Assembly (NCBI RefSeq): GCF_004295795.1
Contig: NZ_SEBR01000006.1
Coordinates: forward strand, 148,659 to 212,658
Source of the DNA: Flavobacterium sp.
GTDB taxonomy: Bacteria; Bacteroidota; Bacteroidia; Flavobacteriales; Flavobacteriaceae
Direction: 5' to 3'
DNA length: 64,000 bases
The notes under the pieces were generated by a model. That model did not search any database and was not told the DNA's origin. It saw nothing but the letters and a program-made list of their open reading frames with translations. This document shows, in pieces, positions 51,600 through 60,920 of this stretch (within the stretch, counting starts at the first letter, position 1; each line of letters opens with the position of its first letter). The translations under genes and the position numbers were made by a program.

Positions 51600-51828
51600 C
51601 GTCAGGACTGAGGTTTTGGATTTTCCGTTAACGCAAGTTTATGTTTGAGTTGCTGAGTATCTGAGTACCTGAGTTGACGGGATCGAAACTGACTGCAAAT
51701 CTGACTTGAATCAATATCCTGATTTTTTACCGGACAACGCGTTTCGGACACTGATTCCTGGATTCCAAAGTGAAGTCAATGCGGAATGCGTCCGAAAAAA
51801 AATCGTTTCTTTGCCAAAACCCGAAAAA

Positions 51829-52491
51829 ATGATCCACGCGACCAACATCCACAAATATTACGACAAACTTCACGTGCTAAAAGGCGTCGACCTGAGCATT
51901 GAAAAAGGCGAGATCGTATCGGTTGTTGGCGCTTCCGGCGCAGGGAAAACGACTTTGTTGCACATTTTGGGAACGCTCGACCGTCCGGCTGTAACACAAG
52001 GCACGAGCCTTAGTATCGACGGACAGGATTTGCTCGGCATGAACGACACGAACCTGTCGCGCTTTCGCAATACGCATTTGGGTTTCATCTTCCAATTCCA
52101 TCAGTTGCTTCCCGAATTCACGGCGCTTGAAAACGCTTGCATTCCGGGATTCATCGCCAAAAGAAACAAGTCCGAGGTAGAATCCGAAGCCAAAAAACTA
52201 CTCGATTACCTAGGACTTTCGCACCGTTTCGACCACAAACCCGGCGAACTTTCCGGAGGTGAACAGCAGCGCGTTGCGGTCGCCCGGGCCATGATAAACA
52301 AGCCTTCGGTGATTTTTGCCGACGAGCCTTCGGGAAATCTCGACACCGCAACGGCCGAAAACCTGCACAACCTGTTTTTCACGTTGAGAAGCGAGCTTGG
52401 ACAGACTTTCGTGATCGTCACGCACAACGAAGACCTCGCAGACATGGCCGACCGGAAACTCACGATGAGCGACGGACTAATAATCGACTAA
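51829..52491 (+). CDS. lolD: ABC transporter ATPase, LolD-like
   Basis: ATPase of 220 residues in the LolD group, which powers release of lipoproteins from the inner membrane. Walker [17 protein letters not shown]-loop [17 protein letters not shown], signature [15 protein letters not shown], Walker [13 protein letters not shown], switch His in IVTHNE. The start at 51829 ([11 protein letters not shown]) is chosen from the family; 41 further codons upstream are open but unlike LolD. No LolC/E permease adjoins it; a large membrane protein follows after no gap. Confidence 0.85.
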   Translation: MIHATNIHKYYDKLHVLKGVDLSIEKGEIVSVVGASGAGKTTLLHILGTLDRPAVTQGTSLSIDGQDLLGMNDTNLSRFRNTHLGFIFQFHQLLPEFTALENACIPGFIAKRNKSEVESEAKKLLDYLGLSHRFDHKPGELSGGEQQRVAVARAMINKPSVIFADEPSGNLDTATAENLHNLFFTLRSELGQTFVIVTHNEDLADMADRKLTMSDGLIID

Positions 52492-54198
52492 ATGCTACTG
52501 ATCGCGCTTTCCTTCGTCTACATCGTCTTTACGACCGTAAATTTCGGGGCTTGCGCAAACTCGCTTTTCAAGACCAAAACGTCCGATTTCACAACGATCT
52601 CGATTTTGGGATTGTTCGCTATCACGGTCATCGCGTCATTTTGGGCGATTTTCGGACGCATCAATTGGGAATTCCACACAGCGCTTTTGGTGCTGAACAT
52701 CGTGCTTTTTTTTGTTTTCCGAAATGCCGTCGTGGCGAATTTCCGCTTGCTCAAAATTCGGTTCTCGAAACTTCCCAAATCGCTCAAACTGCTTTTTGCC
52801 GTAAACGCGATCCTTATTTTGGCCAAGTCGGCGGCAGCGCCTTACATTCTCGACAACGAATCTTATTACATCCAGACAATCAAGTGGTTGAATGAGTTCG
52901 GATTCGTGAAAGGTTTGGCGAATCTGCACATCTTCCTGGCGCAAATGAGCGGCTGGCACATTGCCCAGAGCGCGTTCAGCTTCTCGTTTTTGTATCCGAA
53001 TTTCAACGACTTGAGCGGATTTTGTTTGCTTATAGCCAATCTGTATTCGGTTTTCAGGTTGCTCGATTTTCTCGAGACCAAATCGAAAGTCGCCCTGACA
53101 ATGGGTTTGCTCCCGATAGCCAACGTTTTCTTGCTGCAATTCTCGGGCGCGCCGGCGGCTGACATTCCTGTTTTCGTATTGACGTTTTTGGCTTTGGATG
53201 TATTTTTCTGCCATTTCCAAACGCCAACAAAAGCAAATTTCACGCTTTTGGCACTGCTCGTGCTTTTCGCGCTTTACATTAAAATCACTGTTTTGGCACT
53301 AGTGATTTTACCGATCTGGTTGCTATTATCCGATTTCAGAAACCTGATTTCAAAACGCATCTTCTTCGCCGGATTGACCGTTTTCGCGCTTTTCATTACC
53401 AAAAACATCATCGTGAGCGGACAAGCCCTGTTCCCGCTTCCGTACCAATTCGGATTCGAGACCGATTATGCCGTTCCAAGACAGGTCGCCGACTTCTTTT
53501 TCGTCGAAAGCAGGCCGTTTCCATTCGGACTGACAAAGCAGCAATACGACGCTATGCCGTTTTGGGAGATTTTTGTGCGCTGGATGCGATTGCCCAAACT
53601 GCACGGCTTTTTCAACACGATCGGTGTTTTACTTGCTCTTTTGAGCCCGATTTTCATCGCCAGATTTTATCCGAAGAAGCCAATGTGGATCGCCTACTTG
53701 ACGATGGTAGTCCAGTTTTTTTTGCTGCTTTGGCTCTCGCCCCAATATCGGTTTTTCACGAACTTCATTTTGTTCTTCGGAATGTTTTGCGTCGGATGCA
53801 TTGTCCAAAACAAAAAAGCGATTTTTGGAATGCTGACTTTCGGGACGATCGCGGCTTCGATACTGGTTTTCGTACCATTGAAACTCGATTCGGTCACCGA
53901 CAACAAATTGGCCAACAAGACCACGGCACTTTCGTTTCGAAATGTGATCTGGCCGCATCCGAATTCGAGGAACGACCGCAGTTGCACAGGACAAATGATC
54001 GGAAATCTGTACTATCACTCGCCCTTGCACAGCGATTTTTTTTGGAACACAGGCGATGTTTTCCTGCCGGCCGTAAATTCCGGACAACTGGATTTTTTCG
54101 CGAAACGCTTCGGGATTCGTCCGCAATTGCGCAAAAAAGACCTGTCGGATGGTTTCAGGTCGGAAATGATTCCGAAAGTTGACGCAACCCTCGAATAA
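52492..54198 (+). CDS. Large multi-pass membrane protein (LIC_10190/GT-C-like)
   Basis: Membrane protein of 568 residues with about 12 helices. The extracellular N-terminal loop AAAPYILDNESYYIQTIKWL, with the DNESYY acidic motif after helix 3, looks like the LIC_10190 family and, more broadly, the GT-C glycosyltransferase fold, where an acidic pair in the first loop binds the lipid-phosphate sugar. The final 80 residues are soluble. It starts right after the LolD stop. Substrate unknown; a role in envelope glycan or lipid synthesis is a guess. Confidence 0.7.
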   Translation: MLLIALSFVYIVFTTVNFGACANSLFKTKTSDFTTISILGLFAITVIASFWAIFGRINWEFHTALLVLNIVLFFVFRNAVVANFRLLKIRFSKLPKSLKLLFAVNAILILAKSAAAPYILDNESYYIQTIKWLNEFGFVKGLANLHIFLAQMSGWHIAQSAFSFSFLYPNFNDLSGFCLLIANLYSVFRLLDFLETKSKVALTMGLLPIANVFLLQFSGAPAADIPVFVLTFLALDVFFCHFQTPTKANFTLLALLVLFALYIKITVLALVILPIWLLLSDFRNLISKRIFFAGLTVFALFITKNIIVSGQALFPLPYQFGFETDYAVPRQVADFFFVESRPFPFGLTKQQYDAMPFWEIFVRWMRLPKLHGFFNTIGVLLALLSPIFIARFYPKKPMWIAYLTMVVQFFLLLWLSPQYRFFTNFILFFGMFCVGCIVQNKKAIFGMLTFGTIAASILVFVPLKLDSVTDNKLANKTTALSFRNVIWPHPNSRNDRSCTGQMIGNLYYHSPLHSDFFWNTGDVFLPAVNSGQLDFFAKRFGIRPQLRKKDLSDGFRSEMIPKVDATLE

Positions 54199-54226
54199 AA
54201 TCCGCATCTTTCCCGAAATTGCTTTT

Positions 54227-55201
54227 ATGAAATTCCTTTCCTTTTTTGTGATTTGCCTGCTGTTGACTTCGTGCGCGACAATCCTGAACAAGAGCCATTA
54301 CGACATCACGTTCAGTTCCGACAAGCCCAATACGACCGTTACGATTCTCGATTCGACATACAACTTGCCCGCGAAAGTGAACGTCAAACGGCAGAAAGTG
54401 CAACTTCCGTTCGCGGTAAAAACCGACAGCCTTTCCAAAAACCTCACGCTTTATCCTTTCACCGACAGCAAAATCGCGTTGAATGCGACGCAAGCGGGTT
54501 TTATGCCGATTGGTTTCGCGATCGATCTACTGAGCAAACAACGCTTCACTTACGGGAATTTCGTCAATATTTCGACACACGGCGATTCGATTTGCGCTTA
54601 CGGATCGAATCCTCGCGCTTTCGGGCAAAAACCGGAGAGAAACTTAAGACAGGATTGGAACGCGATTTATGGAATCAAGAAAGGCGAACTTTATCTGACG
54701 CCGGGAATTTCGCCTATATCGGCCATCAACATTTCCAAAAAAGGCTATGATTTCGTGGGCGTCTCGTATCTCACAGCGCGACTGAACCTCGATTACAGCT
54801 ATGCCGACCAGCGCTATTTTTCGATCGGAACAGGTTATGTCGCGCCTTTGAACAACACAATTTTCGACGATCAAGCTTATGCAACGGCCTTTTTTCTGAG
54901 ATTGACCGATAACTATGTTTGGAAAAGGTGGCATTTTGGATACGGTTTGGGCTTCGTGGCCGCCCATTTCAAGACCTACGAGCACGATTTCATAAACGAC
55001 GAAGATATTTACGTCGCGTCTTTCTCAAACAATTCCCTTACCGCAAATCTCGACCTCGGATTGCGCCTCAACAAGCGCTTTTACTTCCAGATCAATTATC
55101 AGCCCAGTATTTACAGGTTTTCGCCGAACCACGGAATCGCTTATGGACATTTGCTCAACTTCGGACTATCGTATAAATTGCGCCTTCGAAAACAGCGATG
55201 A
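54227..55201 (+). CDS. Lipoprotein with beta-rich C-terminal domain, unrecognised
   Basis: Lipoprotein of 324 residues (lipobox LLLTSC, Cys14). The first 100 residues (YDITFSSDKPNTTVTILDST) look like a PEGA-type surface domain, and from about 150 the chain is barrel-like (LTARLNLDYSYADQRYFSIG, YVWKRWHFGYGLGFVAAHF, LDLGLRLNKRFYFQINYQPS). Such a layout, lipid anchor plus barrel, is not common. It overlaps the TIGR02757 gene by four bases. Function unknown. Confidence 0.7.
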   Translation: MKFLSFFVICLLLTSCATILNKSHYDITFSSDKPNTTVTILDSTYNLPAKVNVKRQKVQLPFAVKTDSLSKNLTLYPFTDSKIALNATQAGFMPIGFAIDLLSKQRFTYGNFVNISTHGDSICAYGSNPRAFGQKPERNLRQDWNAIYGIKKGELYLTPGISPISAINISKKGYDFVGVSYLTARLNLDYSYADQRYFSIGTGYVAPLNNTIFDDQAYATAFFLRLTDNYVWKRWHFGYGLGFVAAHFKTYEHDFINDEDIYVASFSNNSLTANLDLGLRLNKRFYFQINYQPSIYRFSPNHGIAYGHLLNFGLSYKLRLRKQR

Positions 55202-55959
55202 TGACGTTTGAAGAACTGAAAGCTTTCCTGGACGAGAAGTCCGAATTGTACAACAATCCTGATTTTATAGAATCGGATCCAATCCAGATTCCACATGGTT
55301 TTTCGCTCAAGGAAGATGTGGAAATCTCGGCCTTTCTCGCCGCGACGATCGCTTGGGGAAACCGGAAATCGGTGATTGCGAACGCAAAGAAAATGATGGA
55401 TTTGACCGGAAATTCGCCTTACGATTTCGTGATGTCGCATTCTGAGGAAAATCTTGACAAGTTCGAAGGTTTCGTACACCGCACTTTCAATGCCGAAGAC
55501 CTCAAAACCTTTGTGCGTGCACTTCGCCACATTTATACGAATCACGGCGGCATGGAAGCGGTCTTTGCCAAAAATGCAAATGATTTGCAGAAAGGCATTT
55601 CAGACTTCAAGAAAGTATTTTTCGAAATTCCGCACCAAGGCCGCACGCAAAAACACATTTCAGATCCTTTGAACGGAAGCGCGGCCAAACGCATTCACAT
55701 GATGTTGCGATGGCTGGCGCGAAAAGACAACAAAGGTGTCGATCTGGGAATTTGGAAGTCCATTTCTCCGGCGGTTTTGTCTTGTCCTTTGGATGTCCAT
55801 TCCGGAAACATCGCGCGAAAACTCGGCCTTTTGACGCGCACGCAAAACGATGCGAGAGCACTTGCCGAACTCGATTCGAAGTTGCGCGAATTCGACGCGA
55901 CCGATCCTTCGAAATACGATTTTGCTTTGTTTGGATTGGGCGCTTTCGAGAAGTTTTGA
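55198..55959 (+). CDS. TIGR02757 family protein
   Basis: Cytoplasmic protein of 253 residues (252 from the second Met). Seen: ISAFLAATIAWGNRKSVIANA, PYDFVMSHSEENLDKFEGFV, RTFNAEDLKTFVRALRHIY, KRIHMMLRWLARKDNKGVDL, and CPLDVHSGNIARKLGL. This is the TIGR02757 pattern, a conserved bacterial family without an assigned reaction, though the helix-hairpin arrangement is DNA-glycosylase-like. Start ATGATG at 55198; either Met is possible. Confidence 0.87.
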   Translation: MMTFEELKAFLDEKSELYNNPDFIESDPIQIPHGFSLKEDVEISAFLAATIAWGNRKSVIANAKKMMDLTGNSPYDFVMSHSEENLDKFEGFVHRTFNAEDLKTFVRALRHIYTNHGGMEAVFAKNANDLQKGISDFKKVFFEIPHQGRTQKHISDPLNGSAAKRIHMMLRWLARKDNKGVDLGIWKSISPAVLSCPLDVHSGNIARKLGLLTRTQNDARALAELDSKLREFDATDPSKYDFALFGLGAFEKF

Positions 55960-56177
55960 GGCTGGATTTTGGATCGTAAGGTTTTCGGAAACGCAATCCA
56001 GGAATTTTAGGGCTGATTTTTAGCACAACCCTAGTAAGCGAATGGGCTGAATGTGCTCCAAAAATTTGCACGAAGCACCCGTATTTTCGACAGGAAAATC
56101 GCATTGGAATTGCCATACATTCGTGTATTCGTGGCCAAACGATGTATCAAATAATTTCGTTGCTCGGGTCACGAATT

Positions 56178-56525
56178 TGAACGTCCAAATCGTGTCGGTA
56201 CAATCTTAACTACACTTAACTTCCTTAACGGTTCAAAAGTTTCAACGATACTTTCCGGTTGCGCAAAAGCGAAGCGCCTTAATGCTCTCAATGAACTTAA
56301 TGGTTTAAAAACTAGTAGTCGATTTTTGCCGGCGATGCAAAGATTTTCACGGCAAGGATTTTCGCTTCGGGATTGCAAGGATCTAACCGATTGAACGTCC
56401 AAATCGTGTCGGTACAATCTTTACTACACTTAACTTCCTTAATGGTTCAAAAGTTTCAACGATACTTTCCGGTTGCGCAAAAGCAAATCGCCTTAATGCT
56501 CTCAATGAACTTAATGGTTTAAAAT
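56178..56525. repeat. R3 repeat, about 214-bp unit in two copies
   Basis: Units starting GAACGTCCAAATCGTGTCGG at 56179 and 56393, each with ACACTTAACTTCCTTAA, GTTTCAACGATACTTTCCGG, then AATGCTCTCAATGAACTTAATGG. The second copy is nearly identical. The 55960-56178 stretch before it is also non-coding, with a GTGTATTCGTGGCC fragment. Confidence 0.8.
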
Positions 56526-56601
56526 TCTCGAAGTAAAACCTTCCGTAATTTCCTTTTTTTGAGGACTTTAATCACGAACGAAACGATCTTGTGGCAAGCA
56601 C

Positions 56602-56730
56602 GCGTTAGCGATTTCGCCATTGTTTGAGCTCTTTTGAATGCGATCAGCTTTCAAAAAGCGAGTGGCGAAAGCGCGGCCGCGGCCAATGAGACGTTGTAAT
56701 TTCACAAGATTTCCGGCCGCGGCAACGCCC
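56602..56730 (-). repeat. R2 element, copy 2
   Basis: Read on the minus strand: GGGCGTTGCCGCGGCC at the left end, CATTGGCCGCGGCC, then TTTCGCCA (56670-56663) with TGGCGAAA (56619-56612), and the end TCGCTAACGC. It aligns with 63061-63190 nearly base for base but the stem differs at paired positions. It lies upstream of the AraC-HMA gene. Confidence 0.78.
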
Positions 56731-56753
56731 AAAAAATAAAAACCGCGATTGCG

Positions 56754-56761
56754 TATCTTTG
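56754..56761 (+). promoter_or_regulatory. -7 promoter element of the AraC-HMA gene
   Basis: TATCTTTG, a perfect TAnnTTTG match, ending four bases before the ATG at 56766. The R2 element ends 24 bases upstream of it. Confidence 0.55.
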
Positions 56762-56765
56762 GAAA

Positions 56766-57323
56766 ATGGAACTTCGCGTGAAAAATATGGTTTGTGACCG
56801 CTGCAAAATGGTCGTCCGCAACACTTTTGAGGAATTGGGATTTGCTCCGGTTTTGGTGGAATTGGGCGTGGTCGAACTGTCGAAAAGTTTGTCGGATGCA
56901 CAAAAATCAAGGGTTGACGCGGCTTTGCATAAATTCGGATTCGAACTCATCGACGACAAAAAAACGCAGACCGTCGAGAAGATCAAGAACCTGATCGTGG
57001 GTTTGGTGCATCAGGATTCGAATGCGTTGAAGGTCAATTTATCCGATTATCTCGTTTCGCGCATCAATCAGGATTACAGCGCGTTGAGCAATCTTTTCTC
57101 GCAACAGAACGGCAAGACGATCGAGCAATTTTACATTCTGCAAAAGATCGAGCGCGTCAAGGAATTATTAGAATACGGCGAATTCAACCTGAACGAAATT
57201 GCGGACAATCTCAACTACAGCAGCGCTTCACACCTGACGCGACAGTTCAAGAAAGTTACGGGACAAACGCCGTCGGAGTTTCGGAATTCACGCGGCAGCC
57301 GGATTTCGCTCAACGAACTATAA
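56766..57323 (+). CDS. AraC-type regulator with N-terminal HMA-like metal domain
   Basis: Transcription factor of 185 residues. The first 65 residues look like a heavy-metal-associated fold (KNMVCDRCKMVVRNTFEELG) with CDRC as the metal-type motif; the C-terminal half is an AraC HTH (LNEIADNLNYSSASHLTRQF, then TGQTPSEFRNSRG). Both parts belong to a bacteroidete regulator type that usually neighbours metal transporters. Next to an HMA-MauE protein, a role in copper or similar sensing is likely. The ATG at 56766 is accepted as the strand before CDRC must be included. Confidence 0.85.
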   Translation: MELRVKNMVCDRCKMVVRNTFEELGFAPVLVELGVVELSKSLSDAQKSRVDAALHKFGFELIDDKKTQTVEKIKNLIVGLVHQDSNALKVNLSDYLVSRINQDYSALSNLFSQQNGKTIEQFYILQKIERVKELLEYGEFNLNEIADNLNYSSASHLTRQFKKVTGQTPSEFRNSRGSRISLNEL

Positions 57324-57404
57324 TCAGGCAGAAATCTTCCGGAATTGTGCAAGCCAAAAGCTGATCTTTACGCGAAATTTGTACTTGAGCAAAGCAGAAA
57401 AATC

Positions 57405-58121
57405 ATGACACATACTTATCAGATTTCCGGGATGACTTGTTCCGGATGCGAATTCAAGGTGAAAAGCCGGTTGTTGCAGGTCGAAGGAATCACTTCGGCA
57501 GATATTTCACTCGAAAATCACACGGCCACACTTTCAATGGACAAACACGTCGGTATTTCGGACTTGCAGCAAGCACTCGGAAACGACGGCAAATACAAAA
57601 TTTCGGCCGAAAGCCATAGCGAAATTGCCGAAACAACAAAAAGTTGGGTTGCGACCTATACTCCTATTTTGTTGATATTTTCTTACATATCAGTCATTTC
57701 GCTTCTCGTCCAAATCCATCAAACCTTCAATTGGATGCAATTTATGCGACACTTCATGGCGGGATTTTTCCTGACGTTCTCGTTTTTCAAGATGCTAAAC
57801 CTCAAGGGATTCGCCGAAAGTTATGTGATGTACGACGTCCTGGCCAGAAAAATTCCGGCGTGGGCTTACCTTTATGCATTCGTCGAACTCGCACTCGGAA
57901 TCGCTTTTTTGGTGGATTTCAATCCGATTTTGACCAATTCGGTGACGTTTGTGGTGATGTCTGTAAGCATTATCGGCGTGCTGCAAAGTGTGATGAACAA
58001 AAAAACGATCCGATGCGCTTGCCTTGGAGCTGTTTTCAATCTGCCGATGAGCACGGTAACGATCGTAGAAGATGGTTTGATGATTTTGATGAGCGGGCTG
58101 ATGTTGGTTTTGGCCTTTTGA
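57405..58121 (+). CDS. HMA-domain plus MauE/DoxX-like membrane protein
   Basis: Protein of 238 residues. An N-terminal HMA domain (ISGMTCSGCEFKVKSRLLQV, about 1-68, metal Cys pair in CSGC) is followed by four helices: IFSYISVISLLVQI, FMAGFFLTFSFFKML, YAFVELALGIAFLVDF and VTFVVMSVSIIGVLQSVM, and the MauE-type IRCACLGAVFNLPM. MauE and DoxX relatives work in redox or haem steps. The pair with the AraC-HMA gene suggests copper handling in the membrane. It starts 81 bases after the regulator. Confidence 0.85.
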   Translation: MTHTYQISGMTCSGCEFKVKSRLLQVEGITSADISLENHTATLSMDKHVGISDLQQALGNDGKYKISAESHSEIAETTKSWVATYTPILLIFSYISVISLLVQIHQTFNWMQFMRHFMAGFFLTFSFFKMLNLKGFAESYVMYDVLARKIPAWAYLYAFVELALGIAFLVDFNPILTNSVTFVVMSVSIIGVLQSVMNKKTIRCACLGAVFNLPMSTVTIVEDGLMILMSGLMLVLAF

Positions 58122-58180
58122 TCGGCAGATAACTTTTTGCCACAGATGCACGGATTTACACGCATTAAACGGATCTAACC

Positions 58181-59190
58181 GAATCGCATCGGAACAATCT
58201 AAACTTAACTTAACTTCTTAATTGTTCAAAAAAACTAAAAAATAGTTTTCGGTTCAACAAAAGCGAAAAGTCTTAATGAACTTAATGAACTTAATGAACT
58301 TAATGGTTCAAAAATTTCCAAGCCAAACTTCGGTTCAACAAAAGCGAAGCGCCTTAATGACCTTAATGGTTCAAAAAATTGTCGCTGATTTTTTGTAAAG
58401 ATTGCATCAAGCAACTAGCGTGGTATGTCAGATATTTTAGCCACAAACCGAGCAACGCGAACTGGCGCAAGCAATTCACGAATTTTCGCTTCGCTTTTTT
58501 TTGCCACGGATACACGGATTTACACGGATTACACAGATTTTCCGCTTCGCTTCCGGATATCACGGATCTAACCGAATCGCATCGGAACAATCTAAACTAA
58601 ACTTAACTTAACTTCTTAATTGTTCAAAAAAACTAAAAAATAGTTTTCGGTTCAGCAAAAGCGAATAGCCTTAATGAACTTAATGAACTTAATGGTTCAA
58701 AAATTTCCAAGCCAAACTTCGGTTCAGCAAAAGCGAAGCGCCTTAATGACCTTAATGGTTCAAAAAATTGTCGCTGATTTTTTGTAAAGATCGCATCAAA
58801 CAACTAGCGTGGTATGTCAGATATTTTAGCCACAAACCGAGCAACGCGAACTGGCGCAAGCAATTCACGAATTTTTCGCTTTGCTTTTTTTTTGCCACGG
58901 ATGCACGGATTTACACGGATTTACGCGGATTTTCCGCTTCGCTTCCAGATACCACAGATCTAACCGAATCGCATCGGAACAATCTAAACTTAACTTAACT
59001 TAACTTCGTAATTGTTCAAAAAAACTAAAAAATAGTTTTCGGTTCAGCAAAAGCAAAAAGCCTTAATTAACTTAATGACCTTAATGACCTTAATGACCTT
59101 AATGACCTTAATGGTTCAAAAACTTCCAAGCCAAACTTCGGTTCAGCAAAAGCGAAGCGCCTTAATGACCTTAATGGTTCAAAATTTGGA
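58181..59190. repeat. R3 repeat, about 392-bp unit in 2.5 copies
   Basis: The unit starts GAATCGCATCGGAACAATC at 58181, 58574 and 58966 (spacings 393 and 392); the third copy is cut off near 59190. Each unit holds a short spurious ORF (58379, 58768), a GCCACGGAT/GATTTACACGG piece and CTTAATG arrays. Inside the third copy a 9-bp array (CTTAATGAC) runs for four perfect units from 59071. Confidence 0.85.
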
Positions 59191-59236
59191 TTTTAGTTCC
59201 GATAGCTAAGCCCGACGCTTCTGCGCGTAATATCAC

Positions 59237-59244
59237 TATCTTTG
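59237..59244 (+). promoter_or_regulatory. -7 promoter element of the DEAD-box helicase gene
   Basis: TATCTTTG, a perfect TAnnTTTG match, 14 bases before the ATG at 59259. No clear -33. Confidence 0.55.
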
Positions 59245-59258
59245 CAAAAAATTAAAAG

Positions 59259-60599
59259 ATGGCATTCGAACAGTTCAACCTCCCGAAATCACTCCAAAAA
59301 GCCGTAGACGAGCTCGGTTTCGAAACACCGACGCCCATCCAGGAGAAAGCGTTTCCGGTCATCATGTCCGGTCGCGACGTGATGGGAATCGCCCAGACGG
59401 GAACGGGAAAAACGTTCGCTTATCTGTTGCCATTGCTCAAACTCTACAAATTTACTCCGACCGAAACACCAAAAATCGTAATCCTCGTACCAACGCGCGA
59501 ACTCGTCGTACAAGTCGTCGAGGAAGTCGAAAAATTGGCAAAATACATGTCACTTCGCGCGTTGGGAATTTACGGTGGCGTGAATATCAACACCCAAAAA
59601 ACATCGGTTTACCAAGGCATTGACGTGTTGGTTGGAACGCCGGGTCGCGTTATGGATCTGGCTTTGGACAACGTCCTTCGGTTCGACGAAACACAAAAAC
59701 TGGTCATAGACGAATTCGACGAAATGCTCAACCTGGGCTTCCGTCCGCAGCTGACTTCGATCTTGGCGATGATGAGAACCAAACGCCAAAACATACTTTT
59801 TTCGGCCACGATGACCGATGATGTCGATGAAATCCTCAACGATTACTTCGATTTTCCCGAGGAAATCACGCTCGCGCCGTCGGGAACGCCTCTCGAAAAA
59901 ATCGAGCAATTGTCGTATCAGGTGCCCAATTTCAATACGAAAGTCAACTTGCTCAAGCATTTGATCCAAACCGATGAAAGCACAGAACGCATCTTGGTTT
60001 TTGTCAACAACAAGAAAATCGCCGACATGCTTTTCGAGAAGATCGACGAGGAATTTCCGGGACAATTCGGGATCATCCACTCAAACAAATCACAGAATTA
60101 CAGGCTTCACACGATGGCCGATTTCCAGAACGGCTTGCTTCGCGGACTTATAACGACAGACATAATGGCGCGCGGACTCGACATCAGCGAGATTTCCCAC
60201 GTCATAAACTTCGAGATGCCCGAACTTCCGGAGCAATACATGCACAGGATTGGGCGCACAGGTCGTGCCGACGCAAGCGGAATCGCGATTTCATTTGTCG
60301 CTCCGCGTGAGGAAGACATCAAGATCGAAGCCGAAATGCTCATGGACAGGGAAATCGACATTTTGGAATTGCCATCAGATGTGGAAATCTCGACTTTGCT
60401 CATCGGACCCGAAAAGGAAAAGGAGAAAGTCAAGTTCCTCATGAAAAAGGTAAAACTTGACGGAGGCGCTTCCCATCACGAAAAATCGGCTAAAAACAAA
60501 AAAATCAACCTCGGCGGACCCGGAAAAACCAAGAAAAAAACAGGTTCCGTGAACCGCGGATTGTTGCGCGCACAGGCGGCCAAAAAGAAAAAAAGGTAA
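59259..60599 (+). CDS. DEAD-box ATP-dependent RNA helicase
   Basis: RNA helicase of 446 residues of the RhlE/CsdA-like group. Q motif and motif I (GFETPTPIQEKAF, AQTGTGKTFAYLLP), Ia PTRELVVQV, Ib TPGRVMDLA, motif II as DEFD (VIDEFDEML rather than DEAD), III SATMTDD, V RGLDISEISH, VI HRIGRTGRAD. The tail is basic (KKKTGSVNRGLLRAQAAKKK), as in cold-shock helicases. It starts 14 bases after a perfect -7 element and overlaps the next gene by one base. Confidence 0.92.
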   Translation: MAFEQFNLPKSLQKAVDELGFETPTPIQEKAFPVIMSGRDVMGIAQTGTGKTFAYLLPLLKLYKFTPTETPKIVILVPTRELVVQVVEEVEKLAKYMSLRALGIYGGVNINTQKTSVYQGIDVLVGTPGRVMDLALDNVLRFDETQKLVIDEFDEMLNLGFRPQLTSILAMMRTKRQNILFSATMTDDVDEILNDYFDFPEEITLAPSGTPLEKIEQLSYQVPNFNTKVNLLKHLIQTDESTERILVFVNNKKIADMLFEKIDEEFPGQFGIIHSNKSQNYRLHTMADFQNGLLRGLITTDIMARGLDISEISHVINFEMPELPEQYMHRIGRTGRADASGIAISFVAPREEDIKIEAEMLMDREIDILELPSDVEISTLLIGPEKEKEKVKFLMKKVKLDGGASHHEKSAKNKKINLGGPGKTKKKTGSVNRGLLRAQAAKKKKR

Positions 60600-60889
60600 T
60601 GTCCGAAAAACCCAAAACGGGATTTTTGAAAGGCTTTTTGTGGGTTTATTCGGTTTTGTTCTTCAGTTTCGCTATTTTCCAATTCGGGAATCTATCGAAA
60701 TCCACCTCGAACGAACAGCAATTCTGGATATTCCTGATCGCCGTTTTCGCATGGCTGATCCACGTTGGTGCTTATCTGCCGATTGCGATTTATGACATTG
60801 CCTGGAAAACTTTCAGTAAAATTGAGTTCGTTCTGTTCCATGTCGGATGCGGATTGATCTTTCGACTTTATCTGAATTTAATCGGATAA
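60599..60889 (+). CDS. Small membrane protein
   Basis: Membrane protein of 96 residues, three helices (FLWVYSVLFFSFAIFQFGNL, FWIFLIAVFAWLIHVGAYL, FVLFHVGCGLIFRLYLNLI). The ATG at 60599 overlaps the helicase stop (TAATG). No family known to me; coupling to an RNA helicase gene may only reflect shared expression. Confidence 0.72.
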   Translation: MSEKPKTGFLKGFLWVYSVLFFSFAIFQFGNLSKSTSNEQQFWIFLIAVFAWLIHVGAYLPIAIYDIAWKTFSKIEFVLFHVGCGLIFRLYLNLIG

Positions 60890-60920
60890 CAAGACTTTAG
60901 TTGACACAATCTGATGTTAT

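Noticed and set aside
58379..58998. Two similar short open frames in the 392-bp units
   Set aside because: They are copies of repeat sequence and differ by length of array; no start signal.
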